A program made the position numbers and the translations under genes. DNA of 64,000 nucleotides. Source: Deltaproteobacteria bacterium (GTDB lineage Bacteria > Myxococcota_A > Polyangia > GCA-2747355 > JADLHG01). Shown in pieces: positions 45,947 to 56,519 of this stretch. The first letter of the stretch is position 1, and the number at the start of each line of letters is the position of its first letter. A model generated the notes under the pieces. The model did no database searches and was not told the origin of the DNA. It saw only the letters and a program-made list of their open reading frames with translations. The stretch covers positions 434,001 to 498,000 of the forward strand of contig JADLHG010000042.1 in NCBI GenBank assembly GCA_020848905.1, written 5' to 3'.

Positions 45947-46882
45947 ATGGCACGCAAGAAGATTGCTCTCGTAGGTGGCGGACAGATCGGTCAGATCCTC
46001 GCCCTCCTCGCGGCGCAAAAGGAGCTCGGAGACGTCGTCACCCTGGAGATCCCGGACTTCGTGAACCCGACGAAGGGCAAGATGCTCGACCTCGTCGAGC
46101 TGGCCCCCGTCGAGGGCTACGACGCGCACCTCTCCGGCACCTCGGACTACAAGGACCTGGCCGGCTCGGACGTGGTGATCGTGACCGCCGGCGTGCCGCG
46201 CAAGCCCGGGATGAGCCGCGAGGACCTGCTGGCCATCAACATCAAGGTCATCACGACCGTGGCGCAAGGGATCAAGGCCCACGCGCCGAACGCCTTCTGC
46301 ATCATCATCACCAACCCGCTCGACGCGATGGTCTACGTCTTCCACAAGGTGACGGGCTTCCCCAAGCACCAGGTGTGCGGGATGGCCGGCGTCCTCGACA
46401 CGGCGCGCTGGCGGGCCTTCATCGCGATGGAGCTCGGCGTGTCGGTGAACGACGTGGCGGGCACCGTGCTCGGCGGGCACGGCCCCACGATGGTGCCGGT
46501 TCCGCGCCTCACCACCGTTGGTGGGGTGCCGCTCGCGGAGATGATGGACCAGGCGACGATCGACTGCATCGCCGACCGCACGCGCGAGGCGGGGACCGAG
46601 ATCGTGAAGCTCCTCGGCAACGGGTCGGCCTTCTTCAGCCCGGCCGGCGCCGCGATCGAGATGGCCGAGGCCTACCTGAAGGACAAGAAGCGCGTGCTGG
46701 CCTGCGCCGCCCTCTGCCAGGGCGAGTACGGCGTGGACGGCCTCTTCATCGGCGTCCCCTGCCGCATCGGCGCGGGCGGCATCGAGAAGATCTACGAGAT
46801 CAAGCTCAACGAGGGCGAGAAGGCCCTGCTCACCAAGACCGTGGACGCCGTAAAGACCACGGTCGCCGAGTGCAAGATCTAG
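45947..46882 (+). CDS. mdh: Malate dehydrogenase (LDH-like type)
   Basis: Mdh converts malate and oxaloacetate with NAD. The 311-residue protein starts [20 protein letters not shown] with the dinucleotide-binding GGGxIG, then [19 protein letters not shown] with the two substrate-binding Arg residues, [13 protein letters not shown], a [17 protein letters not shown] stretch with the third Arg, and the catalytic His in [10 protein letters not shown]. These features mark the LactateDH-like (type III) malate dehydrogenases. A strong ribosome site (AAGGAGG) precedes it, 18 bases after icd. It forms with icd and sucCD a TCA unit. Confidence 0.96.
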   Translation: MARKKIALVGGGQIGQILALLAAQKELGDVVTLEIPDFVNPTKGKMLDLVELAPVEGYDAHLSGTSDYKDLAGSDVVIVTAGVPRKPGMSREDLLAINIKVITTVAQGIKAHAPNAFCIIITNPLDAMVYVFHKVTGFPKHQVCGMAGVLDTARWRAFIAMELGVSVNDVAGTVLGGHGPTMVPVPRLTTVGGVPLAEMMDQATIDCIADRTREAGTEIVKLLGNGSAFFSPAGAAIEMAEAYLKDKKRVLACAALCQGEYGVDGLFIGVPCRIGAGGIEKIYEIKLNEGEKALLTKTVDAVKTTVAECKI

Positions 46883-46892
46883 CGAGGACATC

Positions 46893-48085
46893 GTGAAGCT
46901 CCACGAGTATCAGGCAAAACACCTCCTCGAGCAGTACGGCGTCGCGGTCCCGAAGGGCCGCCCCGTCTTCAGCGCCGCCGAAGCGCAGGCCGCGGCGGAG
47001 GCGCTGATCGCCGAGACGGATAACCCGGTGGTGGTGGTGAAGTCGCAGATCCACGCCGGGGGTCGCGGCAAGGGGCGGTTCAAGGAGGACCCCGAGCTCT
47101 CCGGCGTGAAGGTCGTCCGAGGCGCCGGAGAGGCGCGGGCCATGGCCGAGCGCATGCTCGGCAAGACGCTCGTGACCGAGCAGACGGGGCCCGAGGGCAA
47201 GCAGGTCAACCGGGTGCTCATCGAGCAGGGGATCAGCATCGCCCGCGAGATGTACGTCGGCGCCCTCGTAGACCGCGCGGCCCAGCGCCTCACCCTCATC
47301 GCCTGTGCCGAGGGGGGCATGGAGATCGAGGTCGTGGCGGCCAAGACGCCGGAGAAGATCCTGAAGGAGACGATCGATCCCGCCGTCGGGCTCTCGCCCT
47401 ACCAGGCTCGGCGGCTCGCCTTCAAGCTCGGGCTCACGGGGGCGGCGCACGGAAACGCGGTGGGCTTCCTCCTCGCCCTCGCCAAGGCGGTCGAGGAGGA
47501 AGACGCCTCGATGGCCGAGATCAACCCGCTCGTGATCACCACGGACGGCGAGGTCCTGGCCCTCGACGGCAAGATGGCCTTCGACGACAACGCCGCGTAC
47601 CGGCATCCGGACTGGAAGGCGCTCCACGACACGACCGAGGAGGAGCCGACCGAGCTGCAGGCCAAGGCCTACGACCTGTCGTACGTGAAGCTCGACGGGA
47701 CGATCGGCTGCATGGTCAACGGCGCGGGCCTGGCGATGGCCACCATGGACATCATCCAGGAGTTCGGCGGGCAGCCGGCGAACTTCCTCGACGTGGGCGG
47801 AGGGGCGGACAAGGACCGCGTGACGGCGGCCTTCAAGATTATCTGCGCCGACCCGCACGTGAAGGGGATCTTCATCAACATCTTCGGCGGTATCGTGAAG
47901 TGCGACATCGTGGCTCAGGGGGTCGTGGACGCGGTGAAGGAGGTGAGCCTCAAGGTGCCCCTCGTCGTGCGTCTCGAGGGAACGAACGTCGAGGCCGGCA
48001 GGCGGATCCTCGACCAGTCCGGGCTCAACGTCACCTCGGCGGTCGACATGGCCGACGGGGCCCGGAAGATCGTGGAGCTGGCCCG

Positions 48086-48089
<4 letters not shown>
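46893..48089 (+). CDS. sucC: Succinyl-CoA ligase, beta subunit
   Basis: SucC binds nucleotide and succinate in the enzyme that makes ATP or GTP from succinyl-CoA. The 398-residue product begins at GTG ([20 protein letters not shown]), has the ATP-grasp [24 protein letters not shown], and the C-terminal succinate motif NFLDVGGGA followed by [15 protein letters not shown]. Length is normal. It lies ten bases after mdh, and its stop overlaps the sucD ATG (ATGA), fixing 1:1 synthesis of the two subunits. Confidence 0.97.
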
Positions 48090-48952
<863 letters not shown>

Positions 48953-48969
48953 AAAGAAGGAGAAGAGCC

Positions 48970-49395
48970 GTGGAACGCACTCTGTCCATCATCAAGCCCG
49001 ACGCGGTGAAGAAGAACGCCATCGGGCCGATCGTCGAGATGCTCGAGAAGGGCGGCCTCCGGGTCGTGGCCGCCCGGATGCTCCGCCTCTCCCGCCCTCA
49101 GGCGGAGGGCTTCTACGCGGTGCACCGCGAGCGCCCGTTCTTCAAGAGCCTCTGCGAGTTCATGACCTCGGGACCCGTCATGGTCATGGCGCTCGAGGGA
49201 GCTGGGGCCGTGGCGAAGAACCGGGAGATCATGGGAGCCACGGATTCCACGAAGGCCGCCGAGGGCACCATTCGCCGCCGCTTCGGCACCGACATCGAGA
49301 AGAACGCGGTGCACGGGTCGGACTCGGCGGAGAACGCGGCGATCGAGATCGCCTACTTCTTCCCGCCCTGCGAGCTGAACGGCCTCGCGGGTTGA
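48970..49395 (+). CDS. ndk: Nucleoside diphosphate kinase
   Basis: Ndk balances nucleoside triphosphates by phosphate transfer through a His. The 141-residue protein starts at GTG ([16 protein letters not shown]), preceded by AGAAGGAGAA. It has the [16 protein letters not shown] stretch, [17 protein letters not shown] and the catalytic His in the signature NAVHGSDS near 116-118. It ends [17 protein letters not shown], near the usual family length. Last gene of the TCA operon by close spacing; rlmN begins 91 bases later. Confidence 0.96.
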   Translation: MERTLSIIKPDAVKKNAIGPIVEMLEKGGLRVVAARMLRLSRPQAEGFYAVHRERPFFKSLCEFMTSGPVMVMALEGAGAVAKNREIMGATDSTKAAEGTIRRRFGTDIEKNAVHGSDSAENAAIEIAYFFPPCELNGLAG

Positions 49396-49486
49396 CGCGC
49401 GAGGTCGCGATCGGCGGCCCCGAAGCGACCGCGGCCCCGAGCGCAGCGTGGTCAACTCTGGTGAGCTCGGGGTTAAGGACCGCCTC

Positions 49487-50521
49487 ATGCAGCGCCCCCA
49501 CCTACGCGACCTGACGCTTCCCGAGCTCGAGAGCTGGGCGGAGGCCCAGGGACTGCCGCGCTATCGCGCCGCGCAGCTCTTCACCTGGGTTCACCGCTCC
49601 GGGCTCACCTCCACCGAGGGGATGACGAACCTCTCGAAGGAGCTCCGCGCGCGGCTCGCCGAGCAGTGCGACCTCTCCGGCCTCGCCGTGGACGCGGTGC
49701 TGACCTCCGAGGATGGCACGCGCAAGCTCCGACTGCGCTGCGCCGACGGGCAGGCGGTGGAAGCGGTCCTCATTCCGGCCGAGGACAAGCTCACCTTGTG
49801 CATCAGCACGCAGGCGGGCTGCGCGCTCGGCTGCCGCTTCTGCGCCACCGCCACCATGGGCCTGCGCCGCAACCTGAGCGCCGGCGAGATCGTGGACCAG
49901 GTCTACCGCGCGCAGTCGCTCCTCGTGGGGGACGAGCGCCTCACGAACCTGGTCTACATGGGCATGGGCGAGCCGCTCGCCAACCTGGCGGACGTGCTGC
50001 GCTCGGTGGAGATCCTCGGCACCGAGGCCGGGGCGAGCTTCTCGCCGCGACGGATCACCATCTCCACGGCGGGGCTGGTACCGGGGATCGCGGAGCTCGG
50101 GCGACGCGTGCCGGGGATCGGTCTCGCCATCTCGCTCCACGCCACGACCGACGAGCTCCGCAGCCAGCTCATGCCGATCAATCGGCGCTGGCCGCTCGCG
50201 GAGCTCCTCCGCGTCGTGCGCGAGTTCCCGCTGCCGCGCCGGCGCCGCGTCACCTTCGAGTACCTCCTGCTCCGGGGCCTGAACGACGCGCCCGCCGACG
50301 CGAAGCGGCTGGTGCGCCTGCTCGACGGTATCCCCGCGAAGGTCAACCTCCTCGCCTACAACCCCTGTCGTACGGACCAGCCCGACCTCCAGCGCCCTGA
50401 CGAGGGTACGGTGGAGGAATTCGCGGAGCTCCTGCGGGAGAAGGGCCTCAACGCGACCGTTCGTCGAAGCCGGGGCCTCGACATCGCCGCAGCCTGCGGC
50501 CAGCTCGCGCTGCAGGGCTGA
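49487..50521 (+). CDS. rlmN: Dual-specificity 23S rRNA/tRNA adenine-C2 methyltransferase
   Basis: RlmN uses radical SAM chemistry to methylate A2503 of 23S rRNA and A37 of some tRNAs. The 344-residue protein shows the cluster motif CALGCRFCATATMG near residue 117, NLVYMGMGEPLANLA, RITISTAGLVPGI, AISLHATTDELR, and the late catalytic Cys in DIAAACGQL near 338. Length is normal. The ATG at 49487 gives the family's typical start; a GTG-like longer frame begins at 49448 but adds residues with no match. It follows the ndk operon with its own 91-base leader. Confidence 0.95.
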   Translation: MQRPHLRDLTLPELESWAEAQGLPRYRAAQLFTWVHRSGLTSTEGMTNLSKELRARLAEQCDLSGLAVDAVLTSEDGTRKLRLRCADGQAVEAVLIPAEDKLTLCISTQAGCALGCRFCATATMGLRRNLSAGEIVDQVYRAQSLLVGDERLTNLVYMGMGEPLANLADVLRSVEILGTEAGASFSPRRITISTAGLVPGIAELGRRVPGIGLAISLHATTDELRSQLMPINRRWPLAELLRVVREFPLPRRRRVTFEYLLLRGLNDAPADAKRLVRLLDGIPAKVNLLAYNPCRTDQPDLQRPDEGTVEEFAELLREKGLNATVRRSRGLDIAAACGQLALQG

Positions 50522-50741
50522 GGCCCTGCCCCCGTCCGAGATCCGGCGACTGGCGACCCCGGCGGCGGCCCGGAGGCTAGCCAGTGGAACGAGCGTGGGC
50601 CGGCGGCCGACGCAGGCTTGGATCACGGAGGTACGCGAGATCCATGGGGTCATAACGCGCTGCGCCACCGACATGTGTGGCAATTACCTCCAGCGGCGGT
50701 GGTACGGATCCTGCTCATTCGGGCGGTAACGGAGTATGCCC
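50522..50741. other. 220-base gap between rlmN and vWA protein gene
   Basis: No gene or RNA fold I recognise is present. It contains CATAAC (50651-50656), a -10-like element with no good -35, and a ribosome site (GGAG) just before the vWA start. A long leader is possible if that -10 is used. Confidence 0.35.
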
Positions 50742-52193
50742 ATGTACCGCGCTGTAGGTATCGCCCTTGGCCTCCTCGTCGCCATGCTCGGCTCGGCCGC
50801 CCGCGGGCAGAACGCGTGCAAGCCCCCTCGGGTGCTGATCGTCCTCGACCAGTCCTCCAGCATGGTGGACCCGGGGGTGACCTTCACCGGCAAGAGCAAG
50901 TGGGAGGTGGCCAAGGAGGCCATCGCGGCGGTGCTGCGGGGGTACGAAGGAAAGATCGACTTCGGCCTGATGCTCTTCCCCTCGCCGAGCCAGTGCGGAC
51001 CCGGGGCCTTGAAGGTCCCCGTGGGTCCGCGCGCCGGAACCTCCATCCTGCGCGAGCTCGGCACCGCCCCGCCCCTGTCGGGCAACTACACGCCGATGGC
51101 CCAGACCCTGGACAAGGTGCCCGAGGTGAAGGCGCTGCAGGACGGGGGCTACCGGAACTACGTGCTCCTCATCACCGACGGCTGGCAGTGGTGCTATCCG
51201 TACGACGCGAGCACGCGCTTTCTGGCGGTCAACTCGGTCGCCAATCTCGTCCACCTCGGCGTGCGCACGCATGTCGTCGGCTTCGGCGACGGCGTGGACG
51301 CCCTCGCGCTGAACCGCATGGCCGAGGCCGCCGGGACCAAGGTCAACGGAAGCTGCAATGCGCAGGGCTCCGATGCGAAGGCCAAGGGGCACTGCTACCA
51401 CCAGGCGGGGGACCAGAAGGAGCTCTCGACGGCGCTGCACAGCGTGGCGGCGCAGGTGACGGCGGAGCTGTGCGACGGGATGGACAACGACTGCGACGGC
51501 AAGATCGACGAGGATCTGACGGGCCCCTTCTGCGCGCAGCAGCAGGGCGTCTGCGCCGGATCGAAGGCTCCCTGCGGGGGCGGCGAAGGGTGGGCGGCGT
51601 GCGGCGCGACGGACTACAAGGCCCACGCCGCGGCGCGGAAGACGGTCTACGAGGCCACCGAGACTCTGTGCGACGGCCAGGACAACGACTGCGACGGCAC
51701 GGTAGACGAAGGATGCGCCTGTCGCTCGGGAGAAAGCCGTGCATGCGGCGCCATCGGCGGCGAGTGCAGTCAGCGGTGCGCCACGGGGAGCTGGGGCTCC
51801 TGTACGCTCCCGGGAACAAGCTCCACCATCGAGACCTGCGACGGGAAGGACAACGACTGCAACGGCAAGGTGGATGACGGACTGAGCCGCGGCTGCACCA
51901 CGGCGTGCGGCATCGGCGAGCAGACCTGCTCGAACGGAGCGTACGGCGCCTGCAGCGCGCGACAGCCCACCGCCGAGGCCTGCGACGGCCTGGACAACGA
52001 CTGCGACGGCGAGGTGGATGGTCCAACCGCGATCTGTCCGGGCGGCGCGACCTGCGTCTCGGGGATCTGCCAGCCCCTCGACATCGGTGGAGGGTGCGAC
52101 TGCCAGGTCGGCGCGGCCTCCGCCCCCCCGTGGACCCCCTTCGGCCTCGCGGCGCTCGTCGCGCTCCTCCTGCTCGCCCGACGACGCCGCTGA
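50742..52193 (+). CDS. Surface vWA protein with MopE-like CDGxDNDCDG repeats and MYXO-CTERM tail
   Basis: The 483-residue protein has a signal peptide (VGIALGLLVAMLGSAARG) and a von Willebrand A domain (about 30-240) with the metal-site motif DQSSSM and LLITDGW, so the MIDAS looks intact. From about 243 to 440 come four metal-binding repeats of MopE type: CDGMDNDCDGKIDE, CDGQDNDCDGTVDE, CDGKDNDCNGKVDD, CDGLDNDCDGEVDG. The end is a MYXO-CTERM-like tail (GGGCDC, hydrophobic LAALVALLLLA, then RRRR), which sorts proteins to the cell surface. It probably binds calcium or copper and mediates adhesion or sensing. The ATG at 50742 has GGAG seven bases upstream; 50736 is an alternative. Confidence 0.88.
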   Translation: MYRAVGIALGLLVAMLGSAARGQNACKPPRVLIVLDQSSSMVDPGVTFTGKSKWEVAKEAIAAVLRGYEGKIDFGLMLFPSPSQCGPGALKVPVGPRAGTSILRELGTAPPLSGNYTPMAQTLDKVPEVKALQDGGYRNYVLLITDGWQWCYPYDASTRFLAVNSVANLVHLGVRTHVVGFGDGVDALALNRMAEAAGTKVNGSCNAQGSDAKAKGHCYHQAGDQKELSTALHSVAAQVTAELCDGMDNDCDGKIDEDLTGPFCAQQQGVCAGSKAPCGGGEGWAACGATDYKAHAAARKTVYEATETLCDGQDNDCDGTVDEGCACRSGESRACGAIGGECSQRCATGSWGSCTLPGTSSTIETCDGKDNDCNGKVDDGLSRGCTTACGIGEQTCSNGAYGACSARQPTAEACDGLDNDCDGEVDGPTAICPGGATCVSGICQPLDIGGGCDCQVGAASAPPWTPFGLAALVALLLLARRRR

Positions 52194-52274
52194 CCTCGGC
52201 CGCCCCTTGCCGAGCCCGCGCGAACGCGGGATCATGCGGGCAACCCACGGCAAGGTTCGGCATCCCGCCGCGCG

Positions 52275-54584
52275 ATGATGAGGCCCTTCAAACCGGTAAA
52301 TTTCGGGCGCTACCTGCTCACGGATCGCATCGCCGTGGGCGGCATGGCCGAGATCTTCAACGCGAAGATCTTCGGCGCGATGGGCTTCGAGAAGTCGATC
52401 GTGATCAAGCGCATCCTCCCGCAGTTCGCCGAGGACGCCGAATTCCTGCGCATGTTCATCACCGAGGCGAAGCTCGTCTGTCACCTCGAGCACCCGAACA
52501 TCGTGCAGGTCCACGAACTGGGAGAGCTCGACGGGCAGTACTACATCGCGATGGAGTTCGTGAACGGCGTGGACGGCCGACAGCTCTGGCGCACGCTCGC
52601 CAAGCGCCGGCAGCGGCTCCCCGGCGTCCTCGCGCTCTTCGTGGTGAGCGAGTTCCTCAAAGGCCTCGACTACGCGCACCGGACCCAGGGGGCCGACGGA
52701 CGGCTCCTCGGTCTCGTGCACCGGGACGTCTCCCCCTCCAACATCCTCATCTCGTACCGCGGGGACGTGAAGATCGGGGACTTCGGCATCGCGCTCGTGC
52801 AGCACGAGTCCAAGACCCAGGCGGGGGTGCTCAAGGGCAAGTACGGCTACATGTCCCCCGAGCAGGTGGCCGGCCTGAACGTGGATCATCGCTCCGACAT
52901 CTTCGCCGCCGGGATCGTCCTCGCCGAGCTCCTGCTCGGTCGGCGGCTCTTCCTCGGCCGTAGCGACTTCGAGACCCTCGACAAGGTGATGAACGTGCGG
53001 CTGGACGTCCTCGACCAGCACGCGGCCGCGCTCCCACCCGATGCGGTGCGCATCGTTCAGACCGCCCTGCAGCGGGAGGTCGGTGACCGCTACCAGTCCG
53101 CGCGCGAGTTCTGCGACGACATCACCGACTTCCTGTTCAGTCATGCCGAGCGCGTGACGAACGAGACGCTCGCGGCGTTTCTGGCGCAGCACGTGGCTCC
53201 GTTCCTCGAGCGCCACGCGCAGAGCCCGGGCTCGAGCGACCCGGACGACTCCGACGCCGTGAACTACCGCGGCTCCCCCCCCGCCGGACAGGCGCCCGTC
53301 GTTCCCACGGGCGCGCTGCCACGCGCCGACGAGGGGCGTCCTCCGGCGCCGCCCTCTCGCTTTGCCTCCTCGGGGGCCATCCCCACCGTGGAGGTTCCGC
53401 CCGCGGCCCCGCCACCGGCGTCGCGCTCGATGCACGACACGCTGCACGAGCTGGACCCTCTCGCCGTGGCCACCCCCGAGGCGGCGAGCGGCTGGAACGC
53501 CGCTGCCGCCGCCAGCTACCCCTTCGGCGCTCTCCCCCAGCTCGACATGGGACTCGTCTCCCAGCCCTCGGAGGAGCTGGAGCTCGACACCATCTCGGAC
53601 GACGGTTTCAGCTCGGCGTCGATGGCGAGACCGGCTCCGGACGCCGGTGACGTGGAAGGAGCGGGAGAGGAGCTCGACCTCGACGGCGGCGACGAGGAGC
53701 CCCTCTACGCTCCCCCTCAGCTCTCCGCCCCCGAGGCCCTGCTCAGCGCGCAGCTCGCCACCGCGCAGGAAGTGGAGCAGCGGGACCGCCCGGACTTCAC
53801 CGGTAAGATCCCGAACCGCACGGTGGCCAAGGTGCTCTTCCGCTTCGCCGCCGTGCAGGAGAGCGGCCTCCTCATCCTCACCGGCCCCGAGACGAGCGAC
53901 CAGAACGCCGCCCTGCTGCGCCATCTGAACGAGCTGCAGGCCCTCGTGGCTCGGGGAGCCGCCGCGCGCGCGGGGACCGAGCGCACCTGCGAGATCCATC
54001 TCGTCGGGGGGCACCCGCACCTCGTCGCCGCGGACCGCAGCGAACAGGCTCTCGTGGGCTACCTCATCCGCGAAGGGGTCGTGGATCTGGCCGCCGTGGA
54101 GAAGGCAGTGCGCGCCAACCCCCACCGCAGCCTCATCGCCGCGCTGCAGGGGGCTGGCCTCATCACCCCGCTGCAGATCAGCCGCAAGCTGACCACCTTC
54201 GTCCTCGAGAACGTGCTGGACACCTTCGCCTGGGAGCAGGGCGGCTTCGCCTTCTACCGCGGTCGCGCGTGCACGCACGAGGCCTTCCCGACCGGGATGA
54301 CCGCCTTCGAGCTGGTCCACCGCGGCGTCCGCGCCCTACCCGATGCGGTTCTCCAGCGCTACTTCGTCCGGCTGGGCACCCGCAAGCTCGGCCTCTGTCC
54401 GAGCCCGGTGGTCGAGCTCGCGGACTTCAATCCCGACGAGCTGGAGCGCTCCGTCTACCAGCGACTCGGCGCACCGCAGCCGCTGCCCGCGCTGCTCACG
54501 AGCTGTCTCGGCCTCGGGGACCCGCTCGCCGTCACCCGCGCGCTCTACCTGTTCATCGAGTCGGAGCTGGCCGAGCTCTCCTGA
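52275..54584 (+). CDS. Ser/Thr kinase with C-terminal DUF4388/PATAN-like region
   Basis: The 769-residue protein has an N-terminal kinase domain (about 12-280): IAVGGMAEIF, VIKRIL lysine, HRDVSPSN near 149-156, IGDFGIAL and YMSPEQ. Residues 300-500 are a low-complexity Pro/Ala/Glu-rich linker. The C-terminal 260 residues (RTVAKVLFRFAAVQESGLLI, HLVGGHPHLVAADRSEQALV, GYLIREGVVDLAAVEKAV, and later LENVLDTFAWEQGGFAFYRG) follow the DUF4388/PATAN pattern found in myxobacterial signalling proteins. No membrane helix is seen, so it is cytoplasmic. It points towards the minus-strand MoxR-vWA operon with 19 bases between the stop codons. A functional tie to that system is plausible but unproven. Confidence 0.87.
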   Translation: MMRPFKPVNFGRYLLTDRIAVGGMAEIFNAKIFGAMGFEKSIVIKRILPQFAEDAEFLRMFITEAKLVCHLEHPNIVQVHELGELDGQYYIAMEFVNGVDGRQLWRTLAKRRQRLPGVLALFVVSEFLKGLDYAHRTQGADGRLLGLVHRDVSPSNILISYRGDVKIGDFGIALVQHESKTQAGVLKGKYGYMSPEQVAGLNVDHRSDIFAAGIVLAELLLGRRLFLGRSDFETLDKVMNVRLDVLDQHAAALPPDAVRIVQTALQREVGDRYQSAREFCDDITDFLFSHAERVTNETLAAFLAQHVAPFLERHAQSPGSSDPDDSDAVNYRGSPPAGQAPVVPTGALPRADEGRPPAPPSRFASSGAIPTVEVPPAAPPPASRSMHDTLHELDPLAVATPEAASGWNAAAAASYPFGALPQLDMGLVSQPSEELELDTISDDGFSSASMARPAPDAGDVEGAGEELDLDGGDEEPLYAPPQLSAPEALLSAQLATAQEVEQRDRPDFTGKIPNRTVAKVLFRFAAVQESGLLILTGPETSDQNAALLRHLNELQALVARGAAARAGTERTCEIHLVGGHPHLVAADRSEQALVGYLIREGVVDLAAVEKAVRANPHRSLIAALQGAGLITPLQISRKLTTFVLENVLDTFAWEQGGFAFYRGRACTHEAFPTGMTAFELVHRGVRALPDAVLQRYFVRLGTRKLGLCPSPVVELADFNPDELERSVYQRLGAPQPLPALLTSCLGLGDPLAVTRALYLFIESELAELS

Positions 54585-54603
54585 CGCGCCTCCCACCCAC
54601 ACT

Positions 54604-56511
54604 CTACGTCAACGCGCCGGCCAGCCGCAGCACCTGCTCGAGGTCCGCGCGAACCCTCCCCGACTCCAGCTCGTAGTACTGCCGCAACACGGGGAAGAGG
54701 TCGCGGTTCTCGAAACCCGAGAGCAGTCGCATCGCGCCGCTCCGCAGCGGATCGGGCTCCTGGCGCAGCACCTCCACCAGGAAGTCTCCCGCCTCGAGGG
54801 AGGGGATCCGGCCGATGCTCTCCAGCGCCGCGCTGCGAACCTCCGGATCGCGCGACTCGCGGAAGATGCGCACCAGCGGGTCGAAGGCGTGGTTGAAGTG
54901 CAGCCGCTCGAGTCCCTCGAGAGCCGCCCGACGCACCTCCGCGTCCGAGGAGGCGAGCCCGCGTCCGAGCACGACGAAGGTCCGCTTGAAGAAGAGGTAG
55001 CGGGTCGCGCGCATCACGCCGCGCTGGACCAGGGTTCCGGACTGCTCAAAGAGGCGCTCGAGCGGGCTCAGGACGGGGTAGATCTGCAGGTCCCCGAGGC
55101 CCTCGGCGATCGCCGCCAGACCGGCCGGATCGTCCCCCCGGCCGTCGAGGAGGTCGAGAAGCAGGGTCAGCGCGCGACGCCGCACGATCTCCGGATAGCG
55201 TGTGTCGCCCACCACCGGGGCGCAGATGGCCTCGGGCGCACCGTCGTCCTCCCACTCCACCAGGTCCATGTACCAGATGTCTGGATAGGCGTGCGCCTGC
55301 CGCAGGTACTCGGGGAACGCAGGCGGGGCCTCGACCGCCCGCGGCGCGCCGCGGTAGCGGCCTGCGATGACCCGATACCGCTCGGCCTTCCGGTGCGAGA
55401 GCGGAAGAGCGGCGAGTCGCGCGTACGCCTCCCCGACACCTACGTAATCTCCCAGGCCGTTGAAACACTCGACCGCGGCCAGGTACGCGTTCTCGGCCAT
55501 CTCGGCGCCCCGCTGGTCGCGCACGCACTTCTCGGCGGCGGCCATCCAGGTCTCTGCCGCGGCCCGCAGGTAGTAGCGGTCGTAGATCAGGCCCGTCCGG
55601 ACGCAGTAGTCCGCCGCCTCGTGGTACAGCGAGGCGGCCGCCTGGAATTCCTCCCGTCGAGAGGCCTCGCGCAGAAAGTCCTCGTAGTACTGGAGCACGT
55701 AGTACTTGAGGTGGTCCTCCTTCAGGATCCGGATGCAGTTCAGGTATCCCTCGGCCAGGTTCTCGAAGGCCCCGCTCCGTCGCCCCAGCTCGAGGAGGAT
55801 CTGATAGCAGTCGAAGGCCCGCTCTCGTCGCCCCTGCGTCTCGAAGAGGTCCGCCGCCTCCTCGAGCAGCCGCTGCGCCTCGACGAGGGTCCGCCGTCCC
55901 CCCTCGTCCCCGAGCCGGAGCTCGCAGGTGCCGAGGTTGAAACAGACCAGGGCCGCCTCGTAGGGAGCGGCGCTCAATCGCGTGTCTCCGAGGAGCCGCC
56001 GCCAGCAGCGCCTCGCGTCCGCGTACGGGCCCGCGCCACCGTCCGTGGCGGCCCGAAGCCTCTCACCGCACCCGTTGCAGTGCATCGCATACGGGGGGCT
56101 CACCGTGCCGCACGCGGCGCAGGGTGCGGACCGGCCCGTCTCGCGCTGTGCGTCTCCTCCGCGCTCGAAGGCGATCGCCGCGTGGACCAGGGCTCCCGCC
56201 TCCTCGTAGAGCCGCGCCGCCTCCAGGTACTCCCCCTGCTGCTCGAGCACGCGGGCCCGGTCGACCCCCGGGGCCTCGCCGAGAAGCCCCATCGCCTGGT
56301 CGAAGCGATGCAGGTACAGGAGCACGTACGCCGCGGCCCGCCGCTTCCCCAGGCTCACGAGCGCCGTCGCGAGCCCCGAGAGCCAGTCGTCGTAGGCCAG
56401 GTCGGCGGTGTGCGCCGAACCGACCACCGACCGGTAGAGGCCCGCCGCCTCCACGAAGCGACCGCGCTCGAGGAGAGAAGCCGCCTGACGTGCCGTGGCG
56501 TAGACGTCCAC
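54604..56511 (-). CDS. TPR / zinc-ribbon / HEAT-repeat protein of MoxR-vWA system
   Basis: The 635-residue protein starts at GTG 56511, eight bases after the vWA gene. Residues 1-125 are TPR-like (ASLLERGRFVEAAGLYRSVV; QQGEYLEAARLYEEAG). At about 131-148 there is a four-Cys zinc ribbon, CAACG and CNGCG. More TPR-like helices run to about 430. The last 170 residues are HEAT/ARM-like repeats (SSDAEVRRAALEGLERL, RDPEVRSAALESIGRIPSLE). No enzyme motif is present. It is most likely the scaffold or substrate-recognition subunit for the MoxR ATPase and vWA pair. I know no family with this exact order of parts. Confidence 0.8.
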   Translation of the reverse strand: MDVYATARQAASLLERGRFVEAAGLYRSVVGSAHTADLAYDDWLSGLATALVSLGKRRAAAYVLLYLHRFDQAMGLLGEAPGVDRARVLEQQGEYLEAARLYEEAGALVHAAIAFERGGDAQRETGRSAPCAACGTVSPPYAMHCNGCGERLRAATDGGAGPYADARRCWRRLLGDTRLSAAPYEAALVCFNLGTCELRLGDEGGRRTLVEAQRLLEEAADLFETQGRRERAFDCYQILLELGRRSGAFENLAEGYLNCIRILKEDHLKYYVLQYYEDFLREASRREEFQAAASLYHEAADYCVRTGLIYDRYYLRAAAETWMAAAEKCVRDQRGAEMAENAYLAAVECFNGLGDYVGVGEAYARLAALPLSHRKAERYRVIAGRYRGAPRAVEAPPAFPEYLRQAHAYPDIWYMDLVEWEDDGAPEAICAPVVGDTRYPEIVRRRALTLLLDLLDGRGDDPAGLAAIAEGLGDLQIYPVLSPLERLFEQSGTLVQRGVMRATRYLFFKRTFVVLGRGLASSDAEVRRAALEGLERLHFNHAFDPLVRIFRESRDPEVRSAALESIGRIPSLEAGDFLVEVLRQEPDPLRSGAMRLLSGFENRDLFPVLRQYYELESGRVRADLEQVLRLAGALT

Positions 56512-56519
56512 CCTTGCCC

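Noticed and set aside
50715-54320. Minus-strand open frame of about 1200 residues
   Set aside because: It runs antisense to the vWA protein and the kinase, both with clear motifs; composition is a shadow pattern.
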